From the NCBI GenBank assembly GCA_018907035.1, contig JACCIC010000001.1, positions 5,635,001 through 5,699,000 of the forward strand: a stretch of 64,000 nucleotides of DNA, read 5' to 3'. The notes under the pieces are model-generated. The model worked only from the letters and a program-made list of their open reading frames with translations, was not told the origin of the DNA and ran no database searches. The stretch comes from Sycobia sp. Sy_11. Its lineage: Eukaryota; Arthropoda; Insecta; Hymenoptera; Epichrysomallidae. Shown here piece by piece: positions 22,013 to 32,656 of this stretch; position 1 is the first letter of the stretch; every line of letters begins with the position of its first letter. The position numbers were made by a program, and so were the translations under genes.

Positions 22013-22903
22013 TTAATGCTCCAATTTTGTTTCCGAATTGGTGGTGTGAATTAAAATATACCTACCTGACCAAGTAGGCTTTCTGTACCAATTAAGTTTT
22101 ACCTTATTATTACTACATCTAATTACATTAATGTCCAGAAAACTTAACTGACTATTAACTTCAACCTCCCTTGTAAATTTAATTCTATCATGTACAGAAT
22201 TGAAAATATCCACTATTTCATCCACAAAAACTTCTGGAACAATTGTAAAGATATCATCAACATATCTCTTAAATATCATTGGTTCAAAAAGCAATTTGGA
22301 CAAGGCTAGACTTTCCAACTTTTCCGTAACTAAATTAGCTATAACCGGTGACAAAGGCGACCCCATTGGACATCCGTATTTTTGTTCATAAAATTTATTA
22401 TCAAATGAAAAAATTGTGTTATGAAAAACCAAATTAATTGCTTTAATAAATTCATTCATTGTTAATTTTGTATGCAAATTAATTTCATTCCACTTTTCCT
22501 GTATAATATCATTTAACAACTTTAAAGGTACATTTGTAAACAAAGATACTACATCCAATGAAATCATCTTGTAGTTTTTCAGAATAACAATATCTTTCAT
22601 TTCATTGTAAAAACACCAACTATCCTTAATGTAAGAACTAGTTCTTCCAACTATCTTAACCAATATATTAGACAAAAATCTAGCAATATTATAAGTTGGG
22701 AAACCTATGGAAGATATTATTATTCTAAATGTCAGATTTTCTTTATGAATCTTGGGAAGCCCATAACATTTTGCTACAGTTCCATTTTCACATTTTAAAT
22801 ACTTATATGTAGTATCATTTATGTATTCATTTCTTTTCCAATTATTTAATAACTCTTTCAAATTATTTTGTAGCTTAATGATATGTGGATTACCAATCTT
22901 CAA
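22013..22903 (-). CDS. Penelope-like element: reverse transcriptase domain
   Basis: About 296 residues with YGLPKIHK, SLDVVSLFTNVP (motif A, Asp), GCPMGSPLSPVIANLV (motif B), KRYVDDIFTIV (motif C, YVDD) and LNWYRKPTWSGRYI. These are the Penelope reverse transcriptase motifs, which group near telomerase rather than retroviral enzymes. The C-terminus is shifted out of frame after GRYI. No stop interrupts the catalytic core, so decay looks recent. Confidence 0.9.
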   Translation of the reverse strand: MKIGNPHIIKLQNNLKELLNNWKRNEYINDTTYKYLKCENGTVAKCYGLPKIHKENLTFRIIISSIGFPTYNIARFLSNILVKIVGRTSSYIKDSWCFYNEMKDIVILKNYKMISLDVVSLFTNVPLKLLNDIIQEKWNEINLHTKLTMNEFIKAINLVFHNTIFSFDNKFYEQKYGCPMGSPLSPVIANLVTEKLESLALSKLLFEPMIFKRYVDDIFTIVPEVFVDEIVDIFNSVHDRIKFTREVEVNSQLSFLDINVIRCSNNKVKLNWYRKPTWSGRYILIHTTNSETKLEH

Positions 22904-22928
22904 ATAAGTACTATCATCATTTAATATA

Positions 22929-23249
22929 TTATTTTATACAATTTATATAATCAATTTTATTGGAAGCTACAGTTTCATTAAATTTGTCGGCCTTTTGGAA
23001 GATTATATTAGGGTTATTTTTCAAAAAATTCTTCGCGGTAATTAAATCATGTATAAACTTACTATTTAAAAAATTATCAAATTTATTTTCTCTTTTAAAA
23101 TTACTAATGACATTAACTAAAGATGCCCTACATTCCTTTTTCACTTCATCATTTAAACCAAAAAGATTACTTTCAACCTCCGCGATGATTTCTTTGATCG
23201 GGAGATTATTTTTATAATATAATATTCCATGTTTGGCACCTTTAGACAT
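22929..23249 (-). CDS. Penelope-like element: N-terminal domain
   Basis: Reads SKGAKHGILYYKNNLPIKEI, then FGLNDEVKKECRASLVN, KFIHDLITAKNFLKNNPNII and FQKADK. This Lys-rich N-terminal region precedes the reverse transcriptase in Penelope proteins. The frame extends upstream without obvious interruption towards 23390 (LTDKEIPNEVINIM). A frameshift near 22925 separates it from the reverse transcriptase. An inverted copy lies at 23400-23618. Confidence 0.8.
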   Translation of the reverse strand: MSKGAKHGILYYKNNLPIKEIIAEVESNLFGLNDEVKKECRASLVNVISNFKRENKFDNFLNSKFIHDLITAKNFLKNNPNIIFQKADKFNETVASNKIDYINCIK

Positions 23250-23399
23250 TATGTTTATTACTTCATTTGGTATCTCCTTGTCAGTTAGATTCCTAAACCA
23301 ATTTTTATTGTTTGCATTATTAATCTGATAGCTTTGAAATTGTTTTTTATTTCTTAAACATTCAAATTTCCTTTTGAATGTTTGTCTATTAATATTAAT

Positions 23400-23925
23400 A
23401 GAAATGATGAAGTGAAAAAGGAATGTAGAGCATCTTTAGTTAATGGCATTAGTAATTTTAAAAGAGAAAATAAATTTGATAATTTTTTAAATAGTAATTT
23501 TATACATGATTTAATTACCGCGAAGAATTTTTTGAAAAATAACCCTAATATAATCTTCCAAAAAGCCGACAATGGTAATGTAACTGTAGCTTCCAATAAA
23601 ATTGATTACATAAATTGCACATGCAATTAATCTTGTAAACAACTCCTGATTTTAAGCATAAATCATCCCTATTTTTGCAATTATTAAACAATCTACTCAA
23701 ATTATTGCTATTTTTAAAAAAAATTTGAATGTTATATTTCCCAAAATTTCTTTTAATTCTTTCAGACAATCCTCTAACATATGGCAAGACAATAAGTTTT
23801 CCTCCGTTAACATCAATTCCTGCACTATGTCTATTTTCGGTATTATAAATGTCAAACAATCTCTCAACAATTAATCTATTAATAAATTCAATTGGATATC
23901 CATTATTAATGAAAGTTGCTAAGCT
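23400..23925. repeat. Rearranged second Penelope copy: inverted N-terminus joined to linker
   Basis: On the plus strand 23400-23618 repeats the N-terminal domain (NDEVKKECRASLVNGISNFK ... FQKADNGNVTVASNK). From about 23620 to 23925 the orientation switches to minus and encodes the linker and the start of the endonuclease (GGKLIVLPYVRGLSE, LKSGVVYKINCM). A short palindrome (AAACATTCAAA ... TTTGAATGTTT, 23355-23382) sits at the inversion point. The plus-strand copy retains the residues NGNVTV where the main copy has KFNETV. Confidence 0.8.
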
Positions 23926-24650
23926 GGAAAAAGGATGCCAATTTTACCGAAAGTGCCAGTATGCTTGCCAGATAAAAAAAGAAGAATTTTCTGTGGCGTA
24001 TTATGACCGGTGATGAAAAGTGGATCTACTATGATACTCCTAAGCGCAAAAAATCAGGGTGGGCTCAGGCCAATCGTCTACATCGACACAAAACCGGAAC
24101 ATCCTCAGCCAAAAGGTATTGACATGTATTTGGTGGGACCCACAGAGTGTACCATAGTACAAGCTGCTAAACCGAATCAAACCGAATCACTGCCAAGGTA
24201 TACAAACGCCAACTGAATGATTTGCAACAGGAATTAATCGAACATAGATCAGCAATCGCGAGAAATATGCGCAAATTCATTCTCTTGCATAACGACGCTC
24301 GGCGACATATTCCGAAAACCGTAAAAATGGCGCTGTCGGGGAGCTAGAATGGGAAGTTTAGCCGTACCCAGCGTATTCGCCAAACATAGCGCCTTCTGAT
24401 TACCACCTATTCAAATCGATGCAGCACGACTTCGTTGATACACAATTCCGACATGATCAAGAAGTACGAGAATTTGTGGATGATTGGACCGCCTAGAAAC
24501 CGCCATCGTGCTTTCGCCATGGTATTACTATATTCACAAAAAGATGGAAAAAATAGTAAAAAATGACGGAAAATATTTTTATTAAGCTAACGTGTATCCA
24601 TTTTCTATCATAAATGTTCTTTTCCAATGAAAAAGAGGTCGTTAACTAAA
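23925..24650 (+). pseudogene. Mariner transposase relic, second family
   Basis: Reads MTGDEKWIYYDTPKRKKS (first Asp block), a middle with HNDARRHIPKTV (second block, altered) and later a shifted 'SDYHLF'-like block near 24400. The pattern is mariner but differs from the family at 6940 and 25080. Several stops and frameshifts are present. It directly abuts the rearranged Penelope copy at about 23925, so one probably inserted into or recombined with the other. Confidence 0.7.
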
Positions 24651-24659
24651 TTCCCCTGC

Positions 24660-25024
24660 TAATACTACTGGGTACAAATATGACTAAGACTTTATTTATA
24701 ATTTTTGAAATCTTTATTTATTCTTCTAAGTCTAATTCATCCCCTTCAAAATAATTTCCCCCGGATGCAATGCAACAATGCCAACACTTTTTCAACGAGA
24801 TGAATCTGACAGTATTACCAACTTAAAAATAAAAACATTTGTCTGAATCGATCAATCCGGGAAGTTTGAATTGAAAATTCTCATATTTATACACAGTAGT
24901 ATTATCTATTAAAAATGTAAAACTGATAAAAATATTTATTAATTTAATTATGTAATAGAACAAAATTTTCTTCAATTTTTTGCATTTTTATTATTATTAT
25001 ATATTTTATTATTATTATATGTTT

Positions 25025-25075
<51 letters not shown>
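24660..25075. other. AT-rich spacer ending in a TA array
   Basis: No gene. A long TA run occupies about 25026-25074 immediately before a mariner end. Confidence 0.5.
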
Positions 25076-25078
<3 letters not shown>

Positions 25079-25079
25079 T

Positions 25080-25915
25080 AGGTTGTCAAATATCTCCCGT
25101 CCGCCTTTTTGTCTTTGAATTTCGCGGCTATGTACAAAGCGCTACAGAGCTCGTATCTGGCAATAATATACAACATATAAAAGGTCTTGATAGAACGTGT
25201 AAAACGAGGCTATGCATAATTAGTTTGGATATTGTGTTCAGAAGTTATAGATGTATAAACATGGAGTTCACTAATGCCGAAATTCGCGCTATTTTAAAGT
25301 TTTTCTTTGTCAAAGGCAAATCCGCTAGAAAAACGTTCCGTGAGATTAATGGTGTTTTGGGGAATGGCACGCTATCACTTCGAACCGCAGAAGAATGTTT
25401 TCGACGATTCAGAACCGGTGAAAATGACACCATGGATAAGCCAGCCGGTGGAAGACCTGTGTCGATGAAAACTGATAATCATGGAATTTATCGAGTTAAA
25501 CCGGCATGTGGCATTTCATAACATCGTCCAGGAGAAGAGAGTTAGTCACCAAATCATATTAAGCCATGTGCAGAAGGCTGGATACCAAAAACAGCTTAAT
25601 GTTTGGGTGCCGCATGATTTAACGCAAAAAAAACCTCCTGGGCCAAATCAACGCTTGCGATGTACTGCTGAAATGGAACGAACTCGACCTATTTTTGAAG
25701 CGGATGGTAACTGGCGACGAAAAATAGACCACATACGACAATATCAAGTAAAAACGGTCGTGGTCCAAGGCCGGTGGACCATCCCAAACAGTGGCCAAGT
25801 CGAGATTGACGGCCAGGAAGGTTTGGCTGTGTGTTTGTTGGGATTGGAAGGAAATCATCCACTATGAGCTGCCACCATATAGCCAGACGCTTAATTCTAC
25901 CATCTACTATGTATA
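25080..25915 (+). mobile_element. Mariner, 5' part of the same family as 6940-8900
   Basis: Begins with the same terminal repeat (TTAGGTTGTCAAATATCTCC) next to TA. Transposase starts MEFTNAEIRAILKFFFVKG at 25261 and keeps the paired DNA-binding region (KSARKTFREINGV, then RTAEECFRRFRTGE and GGRPV). A frameshift near 25480 and others follow; the catalytic region (VATDEKW-equivalent, then VCLLGLEGNHPL) is shifted. The 3' half and right terminal repeat are missing; sequence stops matching after the TIYY block at about 25910. Confidence 0.8.
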
Positions 25916-26112
25916 TATCGTCGGTATATTTCACGATCCATTTATTTCGGCGTTCGGCTTCATGCGTATACGCTAACCATCGCTAACTCTTTCCTTCCAC
26001 TATACTGACCTTCCCACTATCTGCCTTCGGCACGTGAATAATTCCACCTGCTCGGCCGATAGTCGTTAAGGTAGAGGAGATGATACAGGAGGTTGATGGC
26101 CGTCTCTCTCTT

Positions 26113-26152
<40 letters not shown>

Positions 26153-26296
26153 GTCTGGAATGATGGGAATTGAGAACAATATTAGCCAGGAGAGGAGAGA
26201 AAAGCAGGTTCGCACCTAGCGTGTCTTAGGAATGACGGCAACTACCGGTCGGTTTTAGATTTTCGTCTTTTATCTGCCCCATCTCTTCTCACTTAC

Positions 26297-26327
<31 letters not shown>

Positions 26328-26685
26328 CTTTCTTTCTCTCTTTATCACTTTCTGTGTACCTGTTCGATTTTCTCTTTTTCATATTGCATCTCTTTCGCGC
26401 CACTTTATTGTCACCCACGAGACTCACAAGGTTTGTTTTAGCTTGTGAGGTCAAGAGATCTGCATATCTATTGCCGACGCATCAGTCGGAACGCGTTCGA
26501 ACTTTCGAGTGGAGACTTATCACATGTAATGCATCATTTCAATTTCACGTGTCTCGACAGACAAATGATCGCTTGTCATTGTCACCCGCTTCACGGAGAG
26601 ATTTTTCTTGTCTTCGATGTAAAGTAGGGACGGAATTTTCAAACTTTTACTCTTTTACTTGTTTTTCTGGTACTACTTTACTGCA

Positions 26686-26725
<40 letters not shown>

Positions 26726-27916
26726 CCTGCTATTTCCCTCTACTTCCTCCCTTTCTTTTTATCTATATGTGCCCTATTTCTATCTCTATTTCTGTTTTTT
26801 TATTGGGGGACAAGACTTTCAGTGTATTATCCGTTTACTTATCGAATTTTGAAACCATTTTTGATACATATACTTTATTCATCGATAAGAAAATAATTTA
26901 CACTGCTATTGCTCTTCTCGTACTCTTATGAAATAATTTGATTGACTTTCAGGTTATGTAAACATTTTTTTATGTCAGCTTCTATATTTTATATTATAAG
27001 ATCATACAGACGTTCCCACGGAAGTTAAGAACAATATACAATGCAGTATTGCGATGAAAACTAGTATATTTAACTACATTATATTTCGTATATATACACG
27101 CGATTAGCTACGAAAAATAGAAGAACTTAGTTCCTATAGTTTTGAAAATTGCCATTTTTGCTAATCTTCTTGTAAAAATTTTTTAGTTTTTCAATTAGTC
27201 TTTACTGAGACTGCTTGACAAATAATAATTTTCATTGCAAACGTTGATCTAAAAGTATACCCAGCCTTGAAAATTGTTAAGAAAAATTCCTTGCCATACT
27301 TTAATGCAGTCTTTCAATGAGCTTTAAGCGTTGCATTATACGAAAGGCAAATGCATGTGAACGTAAAATTTTGTGAGTTTGTATCTACGAACTACAAAAG
27401 TTAATATTCAAAAATGATCTTGACATGAAAAGAGCCATCAGTTGTTTCATTAATAAAATATTGAATGAACTATTTTCACGAATAATGCAGTTCTGGAATG
27501 ATATTCAGAAATATTTTTACTTTTTTCACACAATGTATGTCAATAAGTTCTTATATAATTAGAAAGGAGACTAATTGTTTCTTTAGACTTTGTAGATCTA
27601 ATTTTGTTTCAGAAGAAGTTTAATAATTGTTACATTTAACATAATACATATTTCATAAGGCCAAAATTATACAATAATATAAAATATAAATTAGAAAAAA
27701 CTAACATAAGAAAGGTTATTGACATACATATATACAATGCGTACGATTTTGCAGTATACGAATTTCCAGATTTTTTTATTTCTGCAATATGTCGTCGTTT
27801 TAATATTATACTGTCGAGTAATATACCATGAATTGAAATAAAATATAAAACTATTCTATTGTACACAAAATACAAAAACTCATGAAGATTTTTAATAAAC
27901 TCCATGCTGTGCTTAT
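25916..27916. other. CT-rich and AT-rich spacer
   Basis: Long CT runs at about 26107-26150, 26297-26340 and 26690-26720 within a CpG-richer zone (25930-26640), then AT-rich DNA. The 180-residue plus-strand frame at 26354-26896 is driven by CT repeats and lacks domain signals. Possible promoter or enhancer material, not provable here. Confidence 0.4.
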
Positions 27917-28058
27917 CTAGTGTATTATTCTTAGTAGTTAATTGAAACTGTAATAATTCTAAGTCAAACGTTGATTGCTTTATTCATAGTCAGAAGATTT
28001 AAGAAAAATCTTGTTTCAATATTCAATACATATTGTCGCGTCCTGCGACGTTATGAAC

Positions 28059-28095
<37 letters not shown>

Positions 28096-28484
28096 TAAGT
28101 ATATATATATAGACACGTATATTGAACTAATTTTCATGGCTTGGTACAAGCGCCTTTTTCTTATCGCCGAGAGTAACCGGACACCCTGTTGTCGAAAACT
28201 GAGCGTCGACGCTGACCTCGGAGGAAAGTTCCCGATCATCACCGAATATTAACTGTCGAATTTCTCATTACAATCGAAGTTAATATTAAATTTGTAATTT
28301 TTAAAATTAAAAAAGAACGTAGAGACTAAATCATAAATTAAAGGATAGTATGCCATCAATACATATGCATGTGCACGTACTTTTGTTTTGATAAATTAAT
28401 TATTATGTTAAGTATGATTAATAAAATATTAATTATTATAAGTAGAATGATGGATTAACAAACTTTTAAATATATATTAGAGTA

Positions 28485-28920
28485 CGATATAAAGATCAGT
28501 TTAATAATTGTAAAATGTAGAACAAACCAAACAATTTAGATTAATAATGTTAGTCCAATTACGATATTATGCTAATAGAATGTTAATAACAATATACTAA
28601 GTTAACAGAATGTTAATAACAATATACTTGTAAAATATATAAAATAAATCGAATAATAGATTAAGCGATTCCTAACTTATAGTATAAAAATTACTTTGGT
28701 TAATAATAAAAGATTACGTAAATAATTATAATGTAAAACAAAACCGAAACATTAAGATTAATAATATTAGTTCAGAGTGTTAGTAGTTATATACTTTATA
28801 AGATACGTAAAATAAATTAAATAATAGAGTAAGAGTTCTAACTTATGATATAAAGATTAGTTTAGCTAATAAAATAAGAGATTATATAAAATTAATAATT
28901 ATAAACGTAACAAACGGTTA
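28485..28920 (+). repeat. Degenerate tandem repeat, about 175-190 bp unit
   Basis: Two and a half units can be followed by shared blocks: GATTAATAATGTTAG / GATTAATAATATTAG, TAAAATAAATCGAATAATAG / TAAAATAAATTAAATAATAG and CTAACTTAT. Units are diverged. Non-coding. Confidence 0.5.
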
Positions 28921-29139
28921 AGGTATTAATTAAAGATCGTATTTTATAATGTCGCTATAAGTTTGTTGTTCATGATCATAGCAGATGCGTTATATTTAAT
29001 AATTAAATATTGTAAGAAAGCGAACGAAGGAGTTTATATTATAAATGAAATTTGATCCCTTCATTGGCTTTCCCTACGACTGCTCAGATGAATTTCCACG
29101 AAAATTTTGGACAGCCTTTTTTACTTTGTCCGGACCACA

Positions 29140-29149
29140 TATAAATAGG
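29140..29149 (+). promoter_or_regulatory. TATA box of the LTR-like element
   Basis: TATAAATAGG directly after a CpG-containing stretch and about 30 bp before ACTCACTGCC. Position and surroundings fit a retroelement core promoter; transcription is inferred, not shown. Confidence 0.45.
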
Positions 29150-29216
29150 AGTCGGACGAAGCGTAAACTCACTGCCGGCCGGGACTTCAACTAGGTCAGA
29201 TCGATCCGGTAGTTAT

Positions 29217-29445
29217 AACCCTTAGAATTTTTGCGACCTTTTTCGGACTTAGAATTTTTCGGCATTTTTCGGACTTAGAATTTTTCCAACTTTTTCGGAC
29301 TTAGAATTTTTTCGACATTTTTTGGACTTAGAAAATTTTCGGCATTTTTCGGACTTAGAATTTTTCCGACATTTTCGGACTTAGAAATTTTTCGGCATTT
29401 TCGGACTTAGGATTGTTCTGACCTAGATATTTTTTTCGCGATTTT
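29217..29445 (+). repeat. Tandem array of about 25-26 bp units
   Basis: Around eight units of the form TTCGGACTTAGAATTTTT plus CGGCATT or similar. Units vary at single positions and T-run length. Lies just downstream of the TATA box, so in the presumed transcript. Confidence 0.8.
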
Positions 29446-29714
29446 TAACTTTGAAACGTTTTGTATTTTTCAGACTTTGAAATTTTCGTGTTTCTCGAAC
29501 TTCATCTTGTACGTGTTAACTAACTTTGTATACCCGACTTATATCTAAGTTATTTTTATATATTATACGGTTGTATAAGAAGTACTTCAGAAAAGTAAAT
29601 AAATAGTAAGTAATCAACAATATTTATCGTTTATCCTTATTAACATTATTTATCCGTAATCTCCACTAAACCTAATCGCGCTACCTATATATATCTGTTA
29701 CTTGTATCTTCTCT

Positions 29715-30402
29715 GCGTAGGCTAAACGGGTGGGACTCTAGCAGTCCTGTACACGGAAGCCACTCCACTAACTCTTCTGAGTAGGCTAAACGGGTGGGAC
29801 TCTAGCAGTCCTGTACACGGAAGCCACTCCACTGATTTTTCTGAGTAGGCTAAACGGGTGGGACTCTAGCAGTCCTGTACACGGAAGCCACTCCACTGAT
29901 TTTTCTGAGTAGGCTAAACGGGTGGGACTCTAGCAGTCCTGTACACGGAATCCACTCCTCTAACTCTTCTGAGTAGGCTAAACGGGTGGGATTCTAGCAG
30001 TCCTGTACACGGAAGCCACTCCACTGATTTTTCTGAGTAGGCTAAACGGGTGGGACTCTAGCAGTCCTGTACACGGAAGCCACTCCACTGATTTTTCTGA
30101 GTAGGCTAAACGGGTGGGACTCTAGCAGTCCTGTACACGGAAGCCACTCCTATATTTTTCTGAGTAGGCTAAACGGGTGGGGTGCTAGCAGTCCTGTACA
30201 CGGAAGCCACTCCTGTATTTTCGGGAGTAGGCTAAACGGGTGGGACACTAGCAATCCTGTACACGGAAGCCACTCCTGTATTTTCTGAGCAGGCTAAACG
30301 GGTGGGACTCTAGCAGTCCTGTACACGGAAGCCGCTCTGGTAGTTTTGCTGAGTAGGCTAGACGGGTGGAACTCTCGTAGTTCTGTACACGGAAGCCACT
30401 CC
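29715..30402 (+). repeat. Tandem array of eleven 64-bp hairpin-forming units
   Basis: Each unit holds GAGTAGGCTAAACGGGTGGG, a short loop block and CACGGAAGCCACTCC. Outer stem: GAGT-A-GGCT with AGCC-ACTC. Inner stem: GGAC-TCTAGCA-GTCC, with partial pairing of CGGGTG with TACACG between them. One unit (about 30284-30337) changes GAGT/ACTC to GAGC/GCTC; the last unit changes GGAC/GTCC to GAAC/GTTC. Both are paired changes that keep the helices. Spacers between units (ACTGATTTTTCT and variants) vary more than the stems. Confidence 0.85.
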
Positions 30403-30710
30403 TTTTCGTCGCAGTAGATAAGACTGGGGAAAAGAATCTTAGTACGGGAACATATAGAAGTCAAGTTATGAAGTAGGTAGTAACTCGCGATTTACAGATC
30501 GGCCAAGACTGCCTAGGTTCGGTCTCCATCTAAAACGCGTACACCTCGGCTCACCGGCCCCACATCCCTGGCTAGTAGTCGAGAGACTAGGCCAAAAATA
30601 GGGGCAAATTACGGACCGGTCTTTCGCGGAAACAAATCGTCGCGCATAGAACCGGGTGGGCACTCGTCATTATATATGACTATGTATATATAGTGCGGGA
30701 CGTCACAATA

Positions 30711-30790
30711 TTGAAACATTCAATATTGTTCTATCTAAATTTCTATGAGTTTATTTATATATTAGAAATAGTTTGTTTATATATATATAT

Positions 30791-30827
<37 letters not shown>

Positions 30828-30895
30828 TATAAACTATTTCTTTTCATATTCGCACATTCATAGAAATTTAGATAGAACAATATTGAATGTTTCAA
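30711..30895. repeat. Fold-back repeat around a TA array
   Basis: Arms ATTGAAACATTCAATATTG...CTATGA at 30711-30750 and their inverse at about 30855-30894 enclose TA repeats at about 30778-30826. Forms part of the right half of the TIR element. Confidence 0.75.
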
Positions 30896-31019
30896 TATAT
30901 ATTGAATATTGAAACAAGACTTTTCTTAAATATTCTGACTATGAATAAAGCAATCAACATTTGACTTAAAATTATTACAGTGTCAATTAACTACTAAGAA
31001 TAATACACTAGTATATAGC

Positions 31020-31905
31020 TTTGATATTTCTTTATATAATTATATATAGTTATAAATTATACTACGGAAAATGTTTAGTTTTAAGATTGAAAAAATAACA
31101 TAAATAAGATATTAATGTAATACGATATTCGCGAGATAATAATATAAGGGAGAAATGTATATACGATCTTCTCGAAGAAAACGGCGCCACACAAATAAAA
31201 AAAAGAGAACTGTTTATAACTGATATGTAAGTATATACGAGATATCGAGTAACTCTCGACGAAATCATCGCTGGAAATTTTAAATCTTATTCAATAATTT
31301 ATAATTTGAAATTTTGAATTGAACTTTGAATGATTTGATTTAATTGAGTTTAAAGTTAAGTAATTATTGAAGTCAGAATCGACGGTAAACCTTCGTTAAA
31401 GGCCATAAAATTGTATACAACTAAGGTATACACTTGATCCGTACCATGACGGGTAAAACCGAAGATTTTCCTGTAGACTGACTTTTATATGATTTACAAC
31501 TAAGGTAATCAAATACTAGTCGGAGGAAAATCTTGAGATTTTACGAAAGAGATTTAACTGGTTATGCTTCCATAAAAGCAATTGATCCCAACTGTGGCGG
31601 AAAATTCAGAAATTTTCTTTCTAATAGCTCATCTACAGATTCACAAATAAGGTGACTGTATTTTAGCTTTAAGAACATTTCGAGAATTTTGAAAAAAGTA
31701 TGGACGATTACAGATTACCACCTCGGGTTCTCTGACCGTCCGGGTGCGCAAAGTGTTTAGGCTTCGATCGACGAATGGGGCTTTTTGCCCGAAATTTCAC
31801 CCGCGTTAAGAAGGACTACAAGTCTATAGAGGCCGCTATGTGAGCGTAGAAAGTTTATTCGTGTCTCGTCTGTACTAAGGTGATGGTCATTTGTATTTGT
31901 CTTTC
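31020..31905 (+). repeat. LTR-like dispersed repeat, copy 3
   Basis: Inverted relative to 9345-10195 and nearly full length with it. Contains two sub-repeats related to GATCCGTGCCGTGACGGG (31437 and, more diverged, 31577), the CACCTCGGGTTCTC block at about 31720, and a mutated TATA position (CTATAGAGG). It begins within about 10 bp of the end of the TIR element. The GC-rich sub-repeat string resembles primer-binding regions of BEL elements, an inference from memory of the class. Confidence 0.6.
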
Positions 31906-32640
31906 AGTTATTATATATTAAAATTCAATTTAGCTAATACATTTTTAAACTTTTATTATTTTTAAACCTCCGAGTAAATAGTATATTAGATTACTAGTTC
32001 TAATAATTTTACTCAAAACATTTCTGAGTTATCTGATGATTTTACAATACCAAACGTTACAAACTCAAATTAAAGACTAATTCTAAAAATTAAAATAGAT
32101 AAATACAAACGAAACGTACTTATATTTTTTACAATGATGATTTCATTTGTTTGATTTGGTTTATATATTTACTCTATGTCTTGAGCTAGTACTTTTTCGT
32201 GAAGGTAAATTTAGGACGGGCGTACTAGTGCGGAAAAGGGGGAGCTATACCACCAAAACCATCTCCATCCCATATTGTTCGACGTTTGCGGCTCGGCCAA
32301 GGGTCTTGCTTTACCATATCTCTTGTCCATAGCATTCTCAATTTGTCCCATGTTCTCTTGTGCCTCCTACATCCGCTGAACATTCGCCTTACAGTAACAA
32401 AAAAAAGAAGAAAAAAAAAATTATACACATATAGAGAGAGATAGAAATGAAGATCTAGATACTAAGGAATAAAGCCAGATAGAGAGACAGAGAGACATAG
32501 AGATAAATCGATGCGGACAGTCAGATACATGCAGAAGAAGATAGACATAGAGAGAAAGAGAAAGATAAGTAAACAAGGAGCGAGAGAGAGGTCAGGAGAG
32601 AGACACAACATAACCTCGAAACGGGGAAGTGATGTTATAA
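31906..32640. other. Spacer with GA-rich tracts
   Basis: AT-rich, then purine-rich AGAGA tracts at 32430-32610. No gene recognised. Confidence 0.4.
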
Positions 32641-32656
32641 TATTCGGAAGGTAGAC

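Larger units (their letters stand above)
21080..23400 (-). mobile_element. Penelope-like retroelement with GIY-YIG endonuclease (recently decayed)
   Basis: Minus-strand order: N-terminal domain, reverse transcriptase, linker, GIY-YIG endonuclease, then a terminal repeat carrying a hammerhead ribozyme. This is the canonical layout of endonuclease-bearing Penelope-like elements. Three frameshifts (near 22925, 22060 and 21760) split one protein into four reading frames; the catalytic motifs themselves are intact. Upstream of 23400 the element runs into an inverted and rearranged second copy. Confidence 0.9.
28034..30709 (+). repeat. LTR-like insertion with TATA box and tandem arrays
   Basis: Begins TGTCGCGTCC and ends GGACGTCACA, a short TG...CA inverted repeat, with ATAT on both sides. 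Contains TATAAATAGG at 29140-29149 followed by a GC-richer start-like region, then three tandem arrays (28485-28920 lies before the TATA box). No protein frame of any size. The best reading is a solo long terminal repeat of about 2.7 kb on the plus strand, inserted in the TIR element; a non-autonomous element is an alternative. Confidence 0.5.
27917..31011. mobile_element. Element with 119-bp terminal inverted repeats, interrupted by an LTR-like insertion
   Basis: 27917-28035 (CTAGTGTATTATTCTTAG...) matches 30893-31011 inverted over 119 bp with about six differences. Both outer ends are CTAG and are flanked by TAT, giving a possible 3-bp target duplication. Without the central insert the element would be about 420 bp and non-coding, like a MITE, with an additional internal palindrome at 30711-30895. 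The superfamily is not identified. Confidence 0.65.

Noticed and set aside
26354..26896. 180-residue plus-strand open frame
   Set aside because: Runs through CT repeats (Ser-Leu) and hydrophobic AT-rich read-through; no family, no splice support.
29715..30402. Possible CRISPR-like array
   Set aside because: Units are contiguous 64-bp tandem repeats with no unique spacers, in an insect genome with retroelement flanks.
29715..30402. Hammerhead, twister or HDV-like identity for the 64-bp units
   Set aside because: No CUGANGA/GAAA pair and no match I can see to other ribozyme cores; left as an unnamed hairpin repeat.
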